From NCBI GenBank assembly GCA_022818135.1, contig JAFMSR010000015.1, forward strand, positions 30,233,193 through 30,297,192: a stretch of 64,000 nucleotides of DNA, in the 5' to 3' direction. The position numbers were made by a program, and so were the translations under genes. This DNA is from Saxidomus purpurata (lineage: Eukaryota; Mollusca; Bivalvia; Venerida; Veneridae). The notes below the pieces were generated by a model. The model was not told where the DNA came from and did no database searches. It worked only from the letters and a program-made list of their open reading frames with translations. Shown in pieces: positions 44,328-56,384 of this stretch; position 1 is the first letter of the stretch, and the number at the start of each line of letters is the position of its first letter.

Positions 44328-46734
44328 CTACTCAGGGCACTCGTTTGGCCGATTTTGGGGCCGAATATCGGCCCCATTCCCCTCCTAAAATAATATGTTT
44401 TTTTCCCCTTTCTAAGAAAAAAAATCCCCTCGAAAACAAAAATAAAATCGGAAGGAAAATCACGAAGTTACTCGTCGGCCGGACATAAGAACGAATAGTT
44501 TTGAGTACGAATCCAATTAAACATTCACGAGCCTTCTCCCTTGATTGACTGTCCAATGAATTTTCTCGTAACAAGTCGGTATAGATTCATTACAGGGTTC
44601 CCGCTGTCGGTCGCCAATGGCGCCAAATGCGACAAAAAATAAATTCTGTCGCTAAATTCTTTCAGTTGGCGAATTTTAGTGGCGCCAACAAAATAATCTC
44701 GGCAATTCTGACGTGTCAATCAAAAATCGATTGTCGTCTGTTGGCTAGTTTACGGAAGAAGGCGGAGCTAATTAGACGCTATCTGATAACGCGCACGGTT
44801 CTGTCTCGGTCGTTATCAGAGGTGTTAATTGATAAACAATCATAAAACGAAATATAATAGATCTCGGCGAATTTATAATACGTTTGTAACACGGATTTAA
44901 TTAGCGATGCTTGGTTGACACGACTCGTGTATTGTTACTATGTAATTCACAGATTGCGCTCCGGGCGATCATAACACAATTCATGTATACCCGTTTTTCC
45001 GATAATCACGTGTCATAACAGACTTATAATTTCGGCATTGTTTTTTGGAGTCAGTAATTAAATTATTTACTTTCATTGTGCATTTTCAAGTTGCAAATTT
45101 TGCTGGACGTAAATTTTTCCCCTACATGAATATATCTATTGGCAATACTCGGCGCCTTCAAAACATTCAGTATTCGTTAATACTTATCAATACTTAGTTT
45201 AAACCTTTAAACATTCTTTGGACAAATTGTGTTCTATTTAAACGTGTTTAAATCGCCAAAATCGAAGAAATATTAATGTACGAAAATAAGTTCACGGACA
45301 TGCGAGGTCGCGAAAATATGTGTCAAACGGGGAATGCATACAGTTACTTTCATTTTTTAATTCATGGTGATGCAGAACACGAACAGAAAATTATGATATG
45401 CAGACTAAAATTGACCAAGAGGGAACCCTGTTCATTCGGATTTTTCGGATATTGCCCTTAGCAGGTGAAAAATGTCACATAATCAAATACATTACCGGCA
45501 AAAAATAACATCGAAAACAGCAGATAATTGTTAAAAAATAGACATCTCATTCAACAAAAAGTTTGCATGTGTCACTGAGATGTTTTAATTCATGAAAGAA
45601 AAAAATAAATATAGTAGAACAACTTGCATAATCATTTGTTGTATTTGTCAGAAAACTATTATGTAGCTACATCCAGGGCGGGTGATCACGTGACATTTGT
45701 TGTGATAGGATTGGGTGGAAATACATGGCGGCCGCCACAAATTTGCAGGTATTTTCCTTGTTTTCTTCTTCAGTAGATGTTTAGTGAGCAAACCATACTG
45801 CCCATGTCCTAGCCATCATTTTTCCGCATCCGGCGATGTATGATGCGATATTATAGCTGCTGTAGATTTCATGATTACCCTGCAACAAATTTCGAATCGG
45901 TGGAAATTTCGTCCCAAAACGGCGATAGGAAAGGTAGCCAAAATAAGAAAAACTGACTTTAGACGACTTTAGAACGGTTTAATATACGATATAAGCATTA
46001 CAAATAGCACTCATATAATTAATGATCATTGCTGTACATGTGCCATGAGCGAAAACATCATTCTGCCACTACACAGAAGCAGAACCTCTGGTCGATAGGA
46101 TGGGTAGTGAATTATTTTTGGATAGGATTGGTGATCGAATTTTATTTCTAATCGTCACCTTCATTATATCATTCAAAGTTAAACATAATTTATACATATA
46201 TATATCTTTGATAATAATGATATTGTTCAGATTATATAAATTTATTTTATTGCGCCTACACATGTGAAAGAATTTGTAAGAAACACATGTTATGCATTTT
46301 TTCAGAGATGGTATTTTCGGGTGTTTGTCACTGCGGAGCGGTCGTTAAATCAAGATGGGGATATAGAAAAGATACACAAGCCCATGAACACAAAGCGCCG
46401 TATAAACGTTGTTGAATGAGCTTTTGTGAGCAGGAAAAGCTTATTATGCACAGGTAAGTATATAGATATGAATACATGCAAATGAAAAGATGTCGTATAA
46501 AAACATATATCTCTTTTTCGAACATCAGTTCAACATAAGGACTTTTGCATAAAAGTTCTAACTTTGATCCTTGATCCAATTGACTAGGAATGCAAAATGG
46601 TTTCGAAGAATCGAACATATTTGTTGATTCTAATGTAAAACTAAATTGTATTGGTTCTGTTTTGTATTTTTTCATACAATGTATCCTATTATCAACGTGT
46701 ATTTGAGTTAAAGGTGCAGTAAACACGGCGAGGA

Positions 46735-46969
46735 AAGGTCGGAAAGCTGCATTATTTGTAGGAAGAAGTTTCCGTCTGCATAAAAAGTGAAACAGCATGT
46801 TTATTTAGTACATGAGCCGGCAAAATTCCAATGCGAAATATGTCAACAACAATTCAAAAGAAAAGACAAACTTGAGGAGCATACTTGCAAGCATACTGTA
46901 AACAAGAGAAATGTTTGCAAAGCATGCATACTCCATAGGTGTCGCCTGACACAAGATTTAAATCACTAA
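46735..46969 (+). pseudogene. C2H2 zinc-finger array in the left arm
   Basis: The frame reads SCIICRKKFPSA, stop, KVKQHVYLVH: counting the stop position this is exactly C-X2-C-X12-H-X4-H. Next comes KFQCEICQQQFKRKDKLEEH and TCKH, a perfect C-X2-C-X12-H-X3-H finger. A third finger starts VCKAC but a small deletion shifts it. C2H2 fingers bind DNA in many transcription factors. The stop in finger 1 and the damaged finger 3 indicate a pseudogene, and no start codon or other domain was found. Confidence 0.6.
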
Positions 46970-47023
46970 TGATACGTCCGTGTGTTTCATTAAAGCTTTT
47001 GTTTGGTTACACTAGTGATGTAA

Positions 47024-47241
47024 GCCGCCCCATGAGAAAACCAACAGCCAGCATTAGCGACCAGCATGGATCCAGTCTGATCAGGCTCCATATTGTTTGC
47101 TTCCAGTCATATTAATAGATTACTTGAAGTAATAGTGAACAGTATGGAGCATGATCAGACTTTATGGATGTGCAGACTGATCTGGATCCATGCTTGTCAC
47201 AATTACACTATGTTGGGTTTCTCGTGGGGCGGCTCGCATAT
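47024..47241. repeat. small foldback repeat near the loop, left-arm copy
   Basis: Starts AAGCCGCCCCATGAGAAAAC and ends GGGTTTCTCGTGGGGCGGCT; internal 'gaccagcatggatccagtct' pairs with 'agactgatctggatccatgc'. Its counterpart is in the right arm at 47383-47617, so it was present before, or arose with, the large inverted duplication. Confidence 0.6.
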
Positions 47242-47382
47242 CCTACTCAGGAAGAGTTAATCATGTTATGTCACAATACATTGTGCATTTCAGCATACGT
47301 ATGTGATTGTGAAGTAATTCAGCTCTCTGATTTTGAAACAAATATACATGTAGATGAAAAGAAAAAACTAAATAAAAAGAAT

Positions 47383-47617
47383 ATGCGAGCCGCCCCACGA
47401 AAACCCAACATTGTGCATTTGTGACCAGCATGGATCCAGATCAGTCTGCACATCCATAAAGTCTGATCAGGCTCCATAGGCTCCATACTGTTCACTATTA
47501 CTTCAAGTAATCTATAAATATGCAGACTGGAAGCAAACACTATGGAGCCTGATCAGACTGGATCCGTACTGGTCGCTAATGCTGGCTGTTGGTTTTATCA
47601 TGGGGTGGCTTATATCA
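47383..47617. repeat. small foldback repeat near the loop, right-arm copy
   Basis: Starts TGCGAGCCGCCCCACGAAAA and ends 'ggctgttggttttatcatgg' then GGTGGCTT. It contains the same 'tggatccagatcagtctgca' and 'gatcaggctccata' phrases as the left-arm copy. Confidence 0.6.
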
Positions 47618-47699
47618 CGATTGTAACAAAACAAAAGCTTTAATCAAACACACGGTCGTATCATTAATGATTTAAATCTTGTGTCTGGCGAGTCCACTA

Positions 47700-47945
47700 G
47701 AGTATGCATATGCCTTTGCACATGATTTGCAAACATTTCTCTTGTTTACAGTATGCTTGCAAGTATGCTCCTCAAGTTTGTATTTTCTTTTGAATTATTG
47801 TTGATATATTTCGCATCGGAATTTTGCCGGCTCATGTACTAAATAAACATGCTGTTTCACTTCTTATGCAGACGGAAACTTCTCCCCACAAATAATGCAG
47901 CTTTCCGACCTTTCCTCGCCGTGTTTACTGCACCTTTAACTGAAA
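47700..47945 (-). pseudogene. C2H2 zinc-finger array in the right arm
   Basis: The inverted counterpart of 46735-46969. Finger 1 reads SCIICGEKFPSA, stop, EVKQHVYLVH. Finger 2 has lost a Cys (CEIYQQ) and has a stop. Finger 3 is better kept than in the left arm: NVCKSCAKAYAYSSGLARHK then stop (C-X2-C-X12-H). The two arms have thus decayed independently. Confidence 0.6.
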
Positions 47946-49077
47946 TCAAATACACGTTGATAATAGGATACATTGTATGAAAAAATACAAAACAGAACCA
48001 ATAACATTGAGTTTTACATTAGAATCAGCAAATATGTTCGATTCTTCGAAACCATTTTGCACTCCTATTCAATTGGATATATGTTTTTATACGACATCTT
48101 TACCTTTGCATGTATTCATATCTATATACCTACCTGTGCATAATAAGCGTTTCCTGCTCACAAAAGCTCATTCAACAACGTTTATACGGCGCTTTGTGTT
48201 CATGGGCTTGTGTATCTTTTCTATATCCCCATCTTGATTTAACGACCGCTCCGCAGTGAGGACAAACACCCGAAAATACCATCTCTGAAAAAATGCATAA
48301 CATGTGTTTCTTACAAATTCTTTCACATGTATAGGCGCAATAAAATAAATTTATATAATCTGAACAATATCATTATTATCAAAGATATATATATGTATAA
48401 ATTATGTTTAACTTTGAATGATATAATGAAGGTGACGATTAGAAATAAAATTCGATCACCAATCCTATCCAAAAATAATTCACTACCCATCCTATCGACC
48501 AGATGTTCTGCTTCTGTGTAGTGGCAGAATGATGTTTTCGCTCATGGCACGTGTACAGCAATGGTCATTAATTATATGAGTACTATTTACATTACTTATA
48601 TCGTATATTAAACCGTTCTAAAGTCGTCCAAAGTCAGTTTTTCTTATTTTGGCTACCTTTCCTATCGCCGTTTTGGGACGAAATTTCCGCCAATTCGAAA
48701 TTTGTTGCAGGGTAATCATGAAATCTACAGCAGTTATAATATCGCATCATACATCGTCGGATGCGGAAAAATGATGGCTAGGACATGGGCAATATGGTTT
48801 GCTCACTAAACATCTACTGAAGAAGAAAACAAGGAAAATACCTGCAAATTTGTGGCGGCCGCCATGTATTTCCACTCAATCCTATCACAACAAATGTCAC
48901 GTGATCACCCGCCCTGTACATCTGTTGGAAAAATGATTGAAAACAGTATAAATAAGTGTGAATAGTAGTAATATTTATATGGCTAAAAATTCCCCTATTA
49001 GTCTTAAAACGACGAAAAATTCCCCTTCCAGAGGGTATGGGTACCTGTCCCCAAAAGTTGTCTAGTGCCCTGCTACT

Positions 49078-52000
49078 TCTGTTTATGAACAGGCAAAATG
49101 CAATTTATTTATTCTTTTGTTAAGCTCAAGTTTTCAACTCAGTATGATCTTATTCGAAGCAGTATGTCATATCTTACCTTCTGGGAAGACGCCCATTAAA
49201 ATTTCAGATTAAAAATAAAATTTTATTTGGTCTTGGTAATGGACCTTTAAAATCCAGTCTGTATGTATATTGGACTACATTCTTCACTATGCTTTATTAA
49301 CAACAATTATTTCTGTGAGAACAACTAGTGGACAAGTGGTAATCCACAAAACTATAGTTGGTATTATAAATATAACTTAATTTTGAAACTGAAATATTAC
49401 TTTTTCTAATTGTTGACATGTTCCTGTAATTTTATTTGGTAACATGTTGCATTTTGGCAATTTAATGCATGGACTTTGTTATTATGGATAGCAATGTTAT
49501 AGAGCCTAGTCCAGGTACCAGTGATCATGTTCACAGAAAAAATAAACATAAAACAATTGCAGAACATTAAGTTATCCTTGTTCCAAAGTGAAGATTAGAA
49601 AAAGGTATCTATCATGCGCGTATTCAGTATTCACCCACATGGATACAATACTTCAAACATAATAGCTAAATTTGTCGGAGAAATTTCCTTATTACATGAA
49701 TAAAACCAAAATAAAATTTTAAACTGTTGCGCTATATCGGACACACAGGTCATGTACATAAAACCACTTAAAAGGGACTCAAATCATTCACTTGTGATAA
49801 CATTTTTTTGAAGTTTAGTTACTCCCCTTGGAAAAATAAGTATTAGTGAAAAATAACTTGTCCAAGTTATTTTGATGTAACTAAAACAACTATGAACAAA
49901 GGGAGACTAAAACAACTATGAACAAACGGAAACGGAAATGAAAGTCAGTGTTCATGGATCAGAAAATGACTTTTAAAAAGTTTTAGCCCCCCCCTCCCCC
50001 CCTCAGTCAGGAAGTGGAAAACTGTTGACACATGTACATGGACATTTTCAAGCTGTTAAAAGTTTTGAGATTCAACTTCAGTGTATATTATACTATATTG
50101 TGTTATGTTATCGTTCTTGAAAATACAAAACATGGGGTTTCAGCGATTATTTTCAATGGCCTTATGAAGCCAAGATGTTAACGAAAAGTTGTCGGACAAA
50201 CTTGAATTTTGCCCGACTAGACTGTCAGTCAAACACATTAAGAGAAGACAGTGTTCAAATTCATATTCTAATAAATACAAAAAACTGCAGTAACATTTAA
50301 TTTCAATAGATTTCCTGAAAATTTATTGAATTTAGTTTAAAACTAAGTTACTGCAATTTGAGTATCTAAATTGTATCTGTACTCACATACTGTAGAACTG
50401 CACACTTCCAAGGTGTCTCTCAGAGTGATACAAATGTATAAAGACCACTAGTACAAACCAACATGTGTCTGCCATGATCCAACTCTGTTCACCATTTCTT
50501 CAACAATAAGATGTTCTTCTAATGCTTACATCCTCCAATTTCTGTCCAGAAACCATCTAAGGTCCTAACGATGTTCAAATCACATATTACCGATTGTACC
50601 ATGTTACCACAAACACAGTCACCACAGTTCAGTCATATAAGATCCAAGATGCAGCTCCAAAACTCACAAGCTCTTAATGTACTATATCTTCATGTTTATA
50701 TGCTATAGTATAACAGCAAAACTTGATGTCTGATTTAAAGTGCTATTGAAGATATATCTCCCAGCAAGCACTTTGGCCTCAACCTAGTTCCATTATAAAT
50801 GTCATCTTAAGTAAAAGGTAACCTAAAATCATCCCGTAGCACAGGGTGTTCTGAAAAACACATTATGTATAATTATAGATAAGAATTCAACATTTTGAGC
50901 ATAGAAAGCATCATATTATTATCACTTTCAGGAAACATATATGTACATGTATAATAATAATTTTTGGCTGTATTTATAGCCATGATTGTGTCCTGTCTTG
51001 TGACTAGCCTATGAAAACTTACGCCTATTAAACCTGAGAAATTCCCCCTAATTACTTATACTAGACGTATTTGGTCTAAAGGCATTTCAGGTTAATATTA
51101 CAAGGATTCCGTCCTATAAGCAGGAGTTTGCACTAAAATATGCAAATTTTTTAAAGTGGAAAACGGTTCAGGTACGGAGAAAAAAATCTGCCTTTGAAAA
51201 ATCACACCAGAAAAAGCGATTTGGGAAAGCATTAGCATAATATAAACTTGCCTCCGAAACATGCTAGCAGAAAAATTGATGAAAATGACCTGCACTGAAG
51301 ACAAAGACAGACTTGTTTGCTTCCAGAGGTGTGAATTATAAACAGTCTGTTACACAGTGAAAACACCAAAAAAAAAGAATTTATTCAAAACACATTTAAT
51401 GGAAAGTTTAAATATACATTTCCTTTGTAACTACTGTGATTTTCTTTAAATACCCTGCATAAGGCAAATATTGTCTTTGCATCAAATGCAGATCATGATC
51501 AGTCTGCTTATCAGTGCCGTTATGATCATGATCTCCAATCAATGAACACACTTTGGAACACCTGGTACTGTGCGAATTTAGTTAGCTAGGTTAAAGATGA
51601 AATAACAAATCATACATTATTTAAACTTACAACAGTTGCTACATCAGAAAGTCTGATAAATAATGTTCAAGTGCCATTATAATTACCTTGCTGCAAAGTC
51701 ATGCAATAATTAATTCATCAAATGCACACATTTAATACTGATTGTATTGTAGTTTACAAATGCCACTTTTAAGCACAAAAGTTTGAAGCCACAAATATAT
51801 TCCTATCACATGTATTTCTTAAACATATTGGAAAGAAATCTACCATGCCTCGCATGTTGAATCAACCAGTAAAATTGTAACTTCCTGTAGATAAAGCCTG
51901 CTTCCTGTAACTGATACCTTTTATTCGACCTGCCAGTGCTATTCGGTGGTGTAATGTGACCCTTAATTAACTTCTGTAGCCATTTAGCATGTGTTAGATA

Positions 52001-53399
52001 ACACAGAGGGGAACCCCTTTCTGGTCATGTAACAGAAATCTCTTTGACACCTGGCATGTTATATTAGATGTAACTAGATAAAGATTAAAACTGACAAGTG
52101 CAATTTAAACCAATATGTGGCAATTTGTCATTAATGAAATAGTTGATCAAATTATGAATTTAACTTGAACAATATGGAAGAAACAATTTACATATAAATC
52201 ATGGTTTACAAAAGTTTAATTACACAAATGTTCCTGAAAATCGGAGAAAAGATGTTCAAGGATATTTGTTTAGAAAGGATGTATTTTTATAACATTTGAA
52301 ATTGCACCTTTTGCACACAGCTTCCAACTGGACTGAAGTAGTTTTATCAATATTTCTAAACACCATTTTATTTGATAATAATCCTATAGTCAGAAATTAT
52401 TTCTGCACACTATATAATATTATACCTTCAAATAAAATCTATTTTTACATGCTAATTTCTGCAAGATGAAATATGCTACCCCAAAATTTTAAATTGAACT
52501 CAATTCGAATTTAGTTAAAATCAGATCTATCTCATACTTCCAACATCTGGTCAAATTTTCAAGGCTCATTAATTTTGCCTTCTTGTGGTCAGTGCTACTG
52601 GAGCATATTAAGATTGCTTGCCAAGAAGGCAATAAAACCCATCTGTTTCTCTTTAGATTAGGTAACCAAGAGTCCCATTTGTGAAGTCTGTTTAGATGAA
52701 CTTTGAATTATTTAACATTAAGACATGTATATTAATTTTCTAAGAGTAAAATGGCTTAAAGAGAAAAAAACTTCTCTCAATCAGCAACAGACCTTTCTAA
52801 AGACTAGGAGTGATATATCACAGATTATTTCTAGAAAATTATTGCAAAGATACAAGAAAGGAACAACTGTTAAAAGGAAGGAAATTCCATTGCCTACATT
52901 AATTATCAGAATTTGGACTCTCGATTTTTCCCCACTTTTGCTTACTTTTCTGGGTTTGTGATACTGAGTAACAAACAAGATGTAATGACTTAGCAGGCAG
53001 GGTTGGGGAGCATGCAATCCCTGAGAAAATTTGAAAATATTTTATAAATGCAATTCTACAATGGCTGAAGCTGCTGGAAATAAATTTTAAGCTTTAAATA
53101 ATATGAAAGTTCTTTGCAGTTACATGGGTTGTTTTGAATTTGGTATCGGGTTAAATACATGTAGTGATATAAACACTACTTTAATTAATTTTACAACACG
53201 ATAGATACTTTAATTAATTTTATAACACGATGGAAAGAGAACAAAGCATGAAACACAAATGGAATAAACACTATTTACAATATCTAGAAATATTATTTTT
53301 AGGTTCAAGCTTATTGCGTCACTTTCAGTCCACTTCCTGTCCCAGACTTATGTCTGTTTTAAGTTATGACATGGTACAATTTGATATTGCCTTAATTGG
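49078..53399. other. 4.3 kb without a recognisable gene or repeat
   Basis: AT-rich, low-density DNA. Short frames (51098-51304 minus, 52725-53017 both strands, 53230-53466 plus) show no motif. A C-rich run lies at 49986-50003. This is the longest stretch of the window without an identifiable mobile element. Confidence 0.45.
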
Positions 53400-53905
53400 C
53401 TTAAACTTCTCTTTCAGACGTCAAAAGATAGTCACCTTTCACCCTGACAGATGCTGCGAGCAGTAAACAACCAGGTGTTTCTTCTCTTGTCAGTGAGAAT
53501 GCCAAACCAGCTTGTAAATCCTCATGTGCAGCTTGGACGGGTGATGAATGTAGAGAAGCCATAGAAAAACTTTTTGTCTCCTCGAAAACAATACACAATG
53601 CATTCCTGTGCAGTAAGATAGTGAAAGTTCACATGATCAGCAGAGACTTAAGCCAAAGAAATTTCAGCCCAGTTGGCTGAATAAAGAAAACTGGTGGCTT
53701 TGCTATGTTGAAGGTGAAAGTATGTTGTGCCTTGCTTGTCATAAACATGATATGAAACACCCAAAGAATCTAAAGGAGGTTTTTCAGCTGCCCCAAGTGT
53801 CCGTTTGAAAGGAGATGCCATTAAATCTCACAGCAAAAGCATTCTTCATGCAGCAGCACTTGAAAGTGAAATGCTTTTGGTCAGACACTCAAAATGTAAT
53901 TCAAG
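53400..53905 (+). pseudogene. hAT/ZNF862-like TTF-type zinc-finger exon, frameshifted
   Basis: A frame with SSLVSENAKPACKSSCAAW and DECREAIEKLFVSSKTIHNA is followed, one frame over, by KPKKFQPSWLNKENWWLCYV, EGESMLCLACHKHDMKH, and after another shift near 53782 by SVRLKGDAIKSHSKSILHAA ALESEM. The order F.P.WL.....WL.Y......M.C..C........F......R...L..H..S..H is that of the TTF-type zinc finger at the N-terminus of hAT transposases and ZNF862-like proteins. The C-terminal dimerisation domain is absent. The fragment is dead and stops 120 bp before the next repeat. Confidence 0.6.
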
Positions 53906-54856
53906 AACAGGCATTCAGTAGTGTTTATTTTCTGATGAGTAAACAGTTGCTGAATCATATAGAAAAGGTATATAATGTTGACAGTTTGAAATACTTTGGG
54001 CATAGATCCAGGGGAGCCCAACATGAAACAAGAGCTGTCCCTCACAAGTGACTAATGCCCCCGAAAGAGGTGTCTCACTGTCTTTGTCCTCTCCATGTGC
54101 TCAATAATTGTGGTATGTAATTTTAAAATCTATGCAACACATCGGCTTGATGTGCTCGACATTTGTGCAAAGTTATTTTTAAATCAATCAATGCATGACG
54201 AAGTTATAGACTGGACACGAATGTGTGCAAATATACAGGATTCCATTACCTTCAAACTTTAAGTGTGACCTTGACCTTTGAGGTAGGGACGTGGGTCTTG
54301 CACGCGACACGTCGTCTTGATGTGCTACACATTTGTGACAAGTTATTTTATAATCCTTCTATGTATGACAAAGTTACAGTCCGACACGAATGTGTGCATA
54401 TAAACAGGATTCCAGTGTGACCTTGACCTTAGGTAGGGACGTGGGTCTTGCATGCGACACGTCGTCTTGATGTGCTAGACATTTGTGCCAAGTTATTTTA
54501 AAATCCTTAAATGCATGACAAAGTTACAGTCCAGACACGAATGTGTGCATATATAGAGGATTCCATTACCTTCAAACTCTAAAAGTGACCTTGACCTTTG
54601 AGGGAGGGATGTGGGTCTTGCACGCGACACGTCCTCTTGATGTGCTAGACATTTGTGCAAAGTTATTTTATAATCCTTCTATGTATGACAAAGTTACAGT
54701 CCGGACACGAATGTGTGCATATATAGAGAATTTCATTACCTTCAAACTCCCAAGTGCAGGGCTTTTTCTAGCCTTGTTGGGAAAAGGCCCCTGGCTCTAA
54801 TTGGGAAAAAACGCCGCATTTTTTATAAGTAAAAATCCAGTTGAAATAGGTTTGTA

Positions 54857-56172
54857 TAACAAGAGCTGTCAGTAGGACAGCGCGCTCAACTTTTTTAGTG
54901 CTTGCCAATAAAACAAAACTTTGACAGTTAAAGGCAAAACAAGGATCTGTATAAACAAGGGCCACAAGTAGCAAGATATTAAGTCAAGAGTTATCAAACT
55001 TAAATGTTTGATATCCCTGAATACTACAGCAAAGTTGTAGATTAATACTTCAAGTGGTTAATGATATATGTGCATGACAGTGCCAGTTGCACACAAGACT
55101 TTAGCTTGGAATTTCTAAGTACAAATCAAGAAACATTTTCACAGAGTTATCTTCTCTTGCTTACAGATAGGTCTCGTGATGGTACATAAGTACTCCAACT
55201 TACAAAGTGATATCTCAAATGGTTAAGTCAACAAGTGGACAAGAATGAAAATTTTAACTGAGTTTCTAAGGCAAAAAGGGCCATAATTCAAATAAAATCC
55301 TTGACAGAATTACCTCCTCCTGCCCATGTTTGGGGATCATGATGGTTAACAAGTATTTCAACTTTCAAATTAATATCTCAAACAGTTTAGTCAAAAAGTG
55401 GACTGGTACGAAAAACTTAACCAAGATTCTAAGTCGATAAAGGGCCTTAATTTTTAAAACAAATCCCTGAAAGAGTTACCTTCTCTTGTCTACAGATGGG
55501 GGTAATGATGTAAACAAGCATTCAAAGTTTCAAAGCAATATCTCAAAGGGTTAAGGCAATAAGTGGATTTTACCCATATTCAATGTATTTTCTAAGTAAA
55601 AAAGGGACATAATTCTGTCAAAAACCTTGACAGAGTTATGTACTCTTGTCTGTTGATGTAGGTCATGATGGTAAACAAGTATGCTTAGTTTCAAAGCAAT
55701 ACCTCCAATGGTTTTGAAATAAAGTGAGGTGGTACGAAAAACTTAACCAAGCTCAATACACTTTCTAAGTCAAAAAAGGGCCATAATTCTGTCAAAAACC
55801 TTTACAGAGTTATGTACTCTTGTCTGTAGATGGAGGTTATGATGGTAAACAAGTATGGTAAGTTTCAAAGCCATACCTCTAATACTTTTGAAATAAAGTG
55901 GGGTGGTACGAAAAACTTAACCAAGCTCAATACACTTTCTAAGTCAAAAAAGGGCCATAATTCTGTCAAAAACCTTTACAGAGTTATGTACTCTTGTCTG
56001 TAGATGGAGGTTATGATGGTAAACAAGTATGGTAAGTTTCAAAGCCATACCTCTAATACTTTTGAAATAAAGTGGGGTGGTACGAAAAACTTAACCAAGG
56101 TGTGACACCAACGCCGACGCCGGGGCGAGTAGGATAGCTCCCCTTTTCATAGAAAAGTCGAGCTAAAAAATG
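54857..56172 (+). mobile_element. pearl-like element, family B, complete
   Basis: Starts ATAACAAGAGCTGTCAGTAG then GACAGCGCGCTCAACTTTTT. Core units of ~150 bp follow; the last two (55760-55925 and 55926-56090) are virtually identical ('aagtcaaaaaagggccataa', 'cctttacagagttatgtact', 'tggaggttatgatggtaaac'). The tail reads 'acaccaacgccgacgccggg' and ends AAAAGTCGAGCTAAAAAA, complementary to the start. Confidence 0.75.
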
Positions 56173-56264
56173 CATGGTCTTTACCAATAACAACAACAAA
56201 ACAAGGGAGATCACTGTGAAGAAAGGAACTATTATCTTAAAAGCACCAACTTCAAATACTAATG

Positions 56265-56384
56265 TTGCATTATGATAAGTTTAACACGTTTAAATGCACA
56301 GCAACCCAACATTGCTTTTATAAAACCGCCACCAAAAATACACTATGCCACTATGCAGTAAGATGCGCATAATGTCACTTTAAC
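56265..56384. mobile_element. truncated TTAA-type MITE
   Basis: The inverted complement of 16199-~16320: 'acgtttaaatgcacagcaac', 'cagtaagatgcgcataatgt' and CACTTTAA at the end. Only one terminus remains, so the element is truncated or deleted on the left. Confidence 0.65.

Larger units (their letters stand above)
45674..48916. mobile_element. 3.24-kb palindromic (foldback) element with captured zinc-finger sequence
   Basis: The left arm (45674-47241) and right arm (47382-48916) are inverted copies, roughly 95% identical by eye, with a loop of about 140 bp. Ends are CAGGGCGGGTGATCACGTGA and its complement, flanked by the direct repeat TACATC (45668-45673 and 48917-48922). The right arm lacks ~67 bp present on the left at ~46512-46580. 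Each arm contains a decayed C2H2 zinc-finger sequence and, near the loop, a smaller foldback repeat. A 6-bp duplication with such long arms fits no common superfamily cleanly. Confidence 0.8.
44333..49072. mobile_element. CAGGGC-ended DNA transposon 1, 5-bp target duplication, carrying a nested palindrome
   Basis: Left end CAGGGCACTCGTTTGG; right end, read inward, CAGGGCACTAGACAAC. The host sequence CTACT is present on both sides (44328-44332 and 49073-49077). Near the left end GGGGCCGAATATCGGCCCC is a palindrome that reappears as GGGGCCCGATATTCGGCCCC near the right end of the transposon at 54757-56807, which also has 5-bp flanks. hAT-like ends often begin CAGGG, but hAT elements usually give 8-bp duplications, so the superfamily is uncertain. 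Subtracting the nested 3.24-kb element leaves ~1.5 kb without a transposase. Confidence 0.65.

Noticed and set aside
44333..44600. Opposed frames at the left end of transposon 1
   Set aside because: They overlap inverted-repeat and palindromic sequence and have no motif; not taken as transposase.
46069..46263. 64-codon frame present in both arms of the palindrome (also 48327-48521)
   Set aside because: Conservation between the arms is explained by the inverted duplication; the Asn/Ile/Lys-rich composition is that of AT-rich noise.
46328..46798. 156-codon minus-strand frame in the left arm of the palindrome
   Set aside because: It runs antisense to the zinc-finger reading, has no recognisable motif, and its counterpart in the other arm is broken; it looks like a chance frame.
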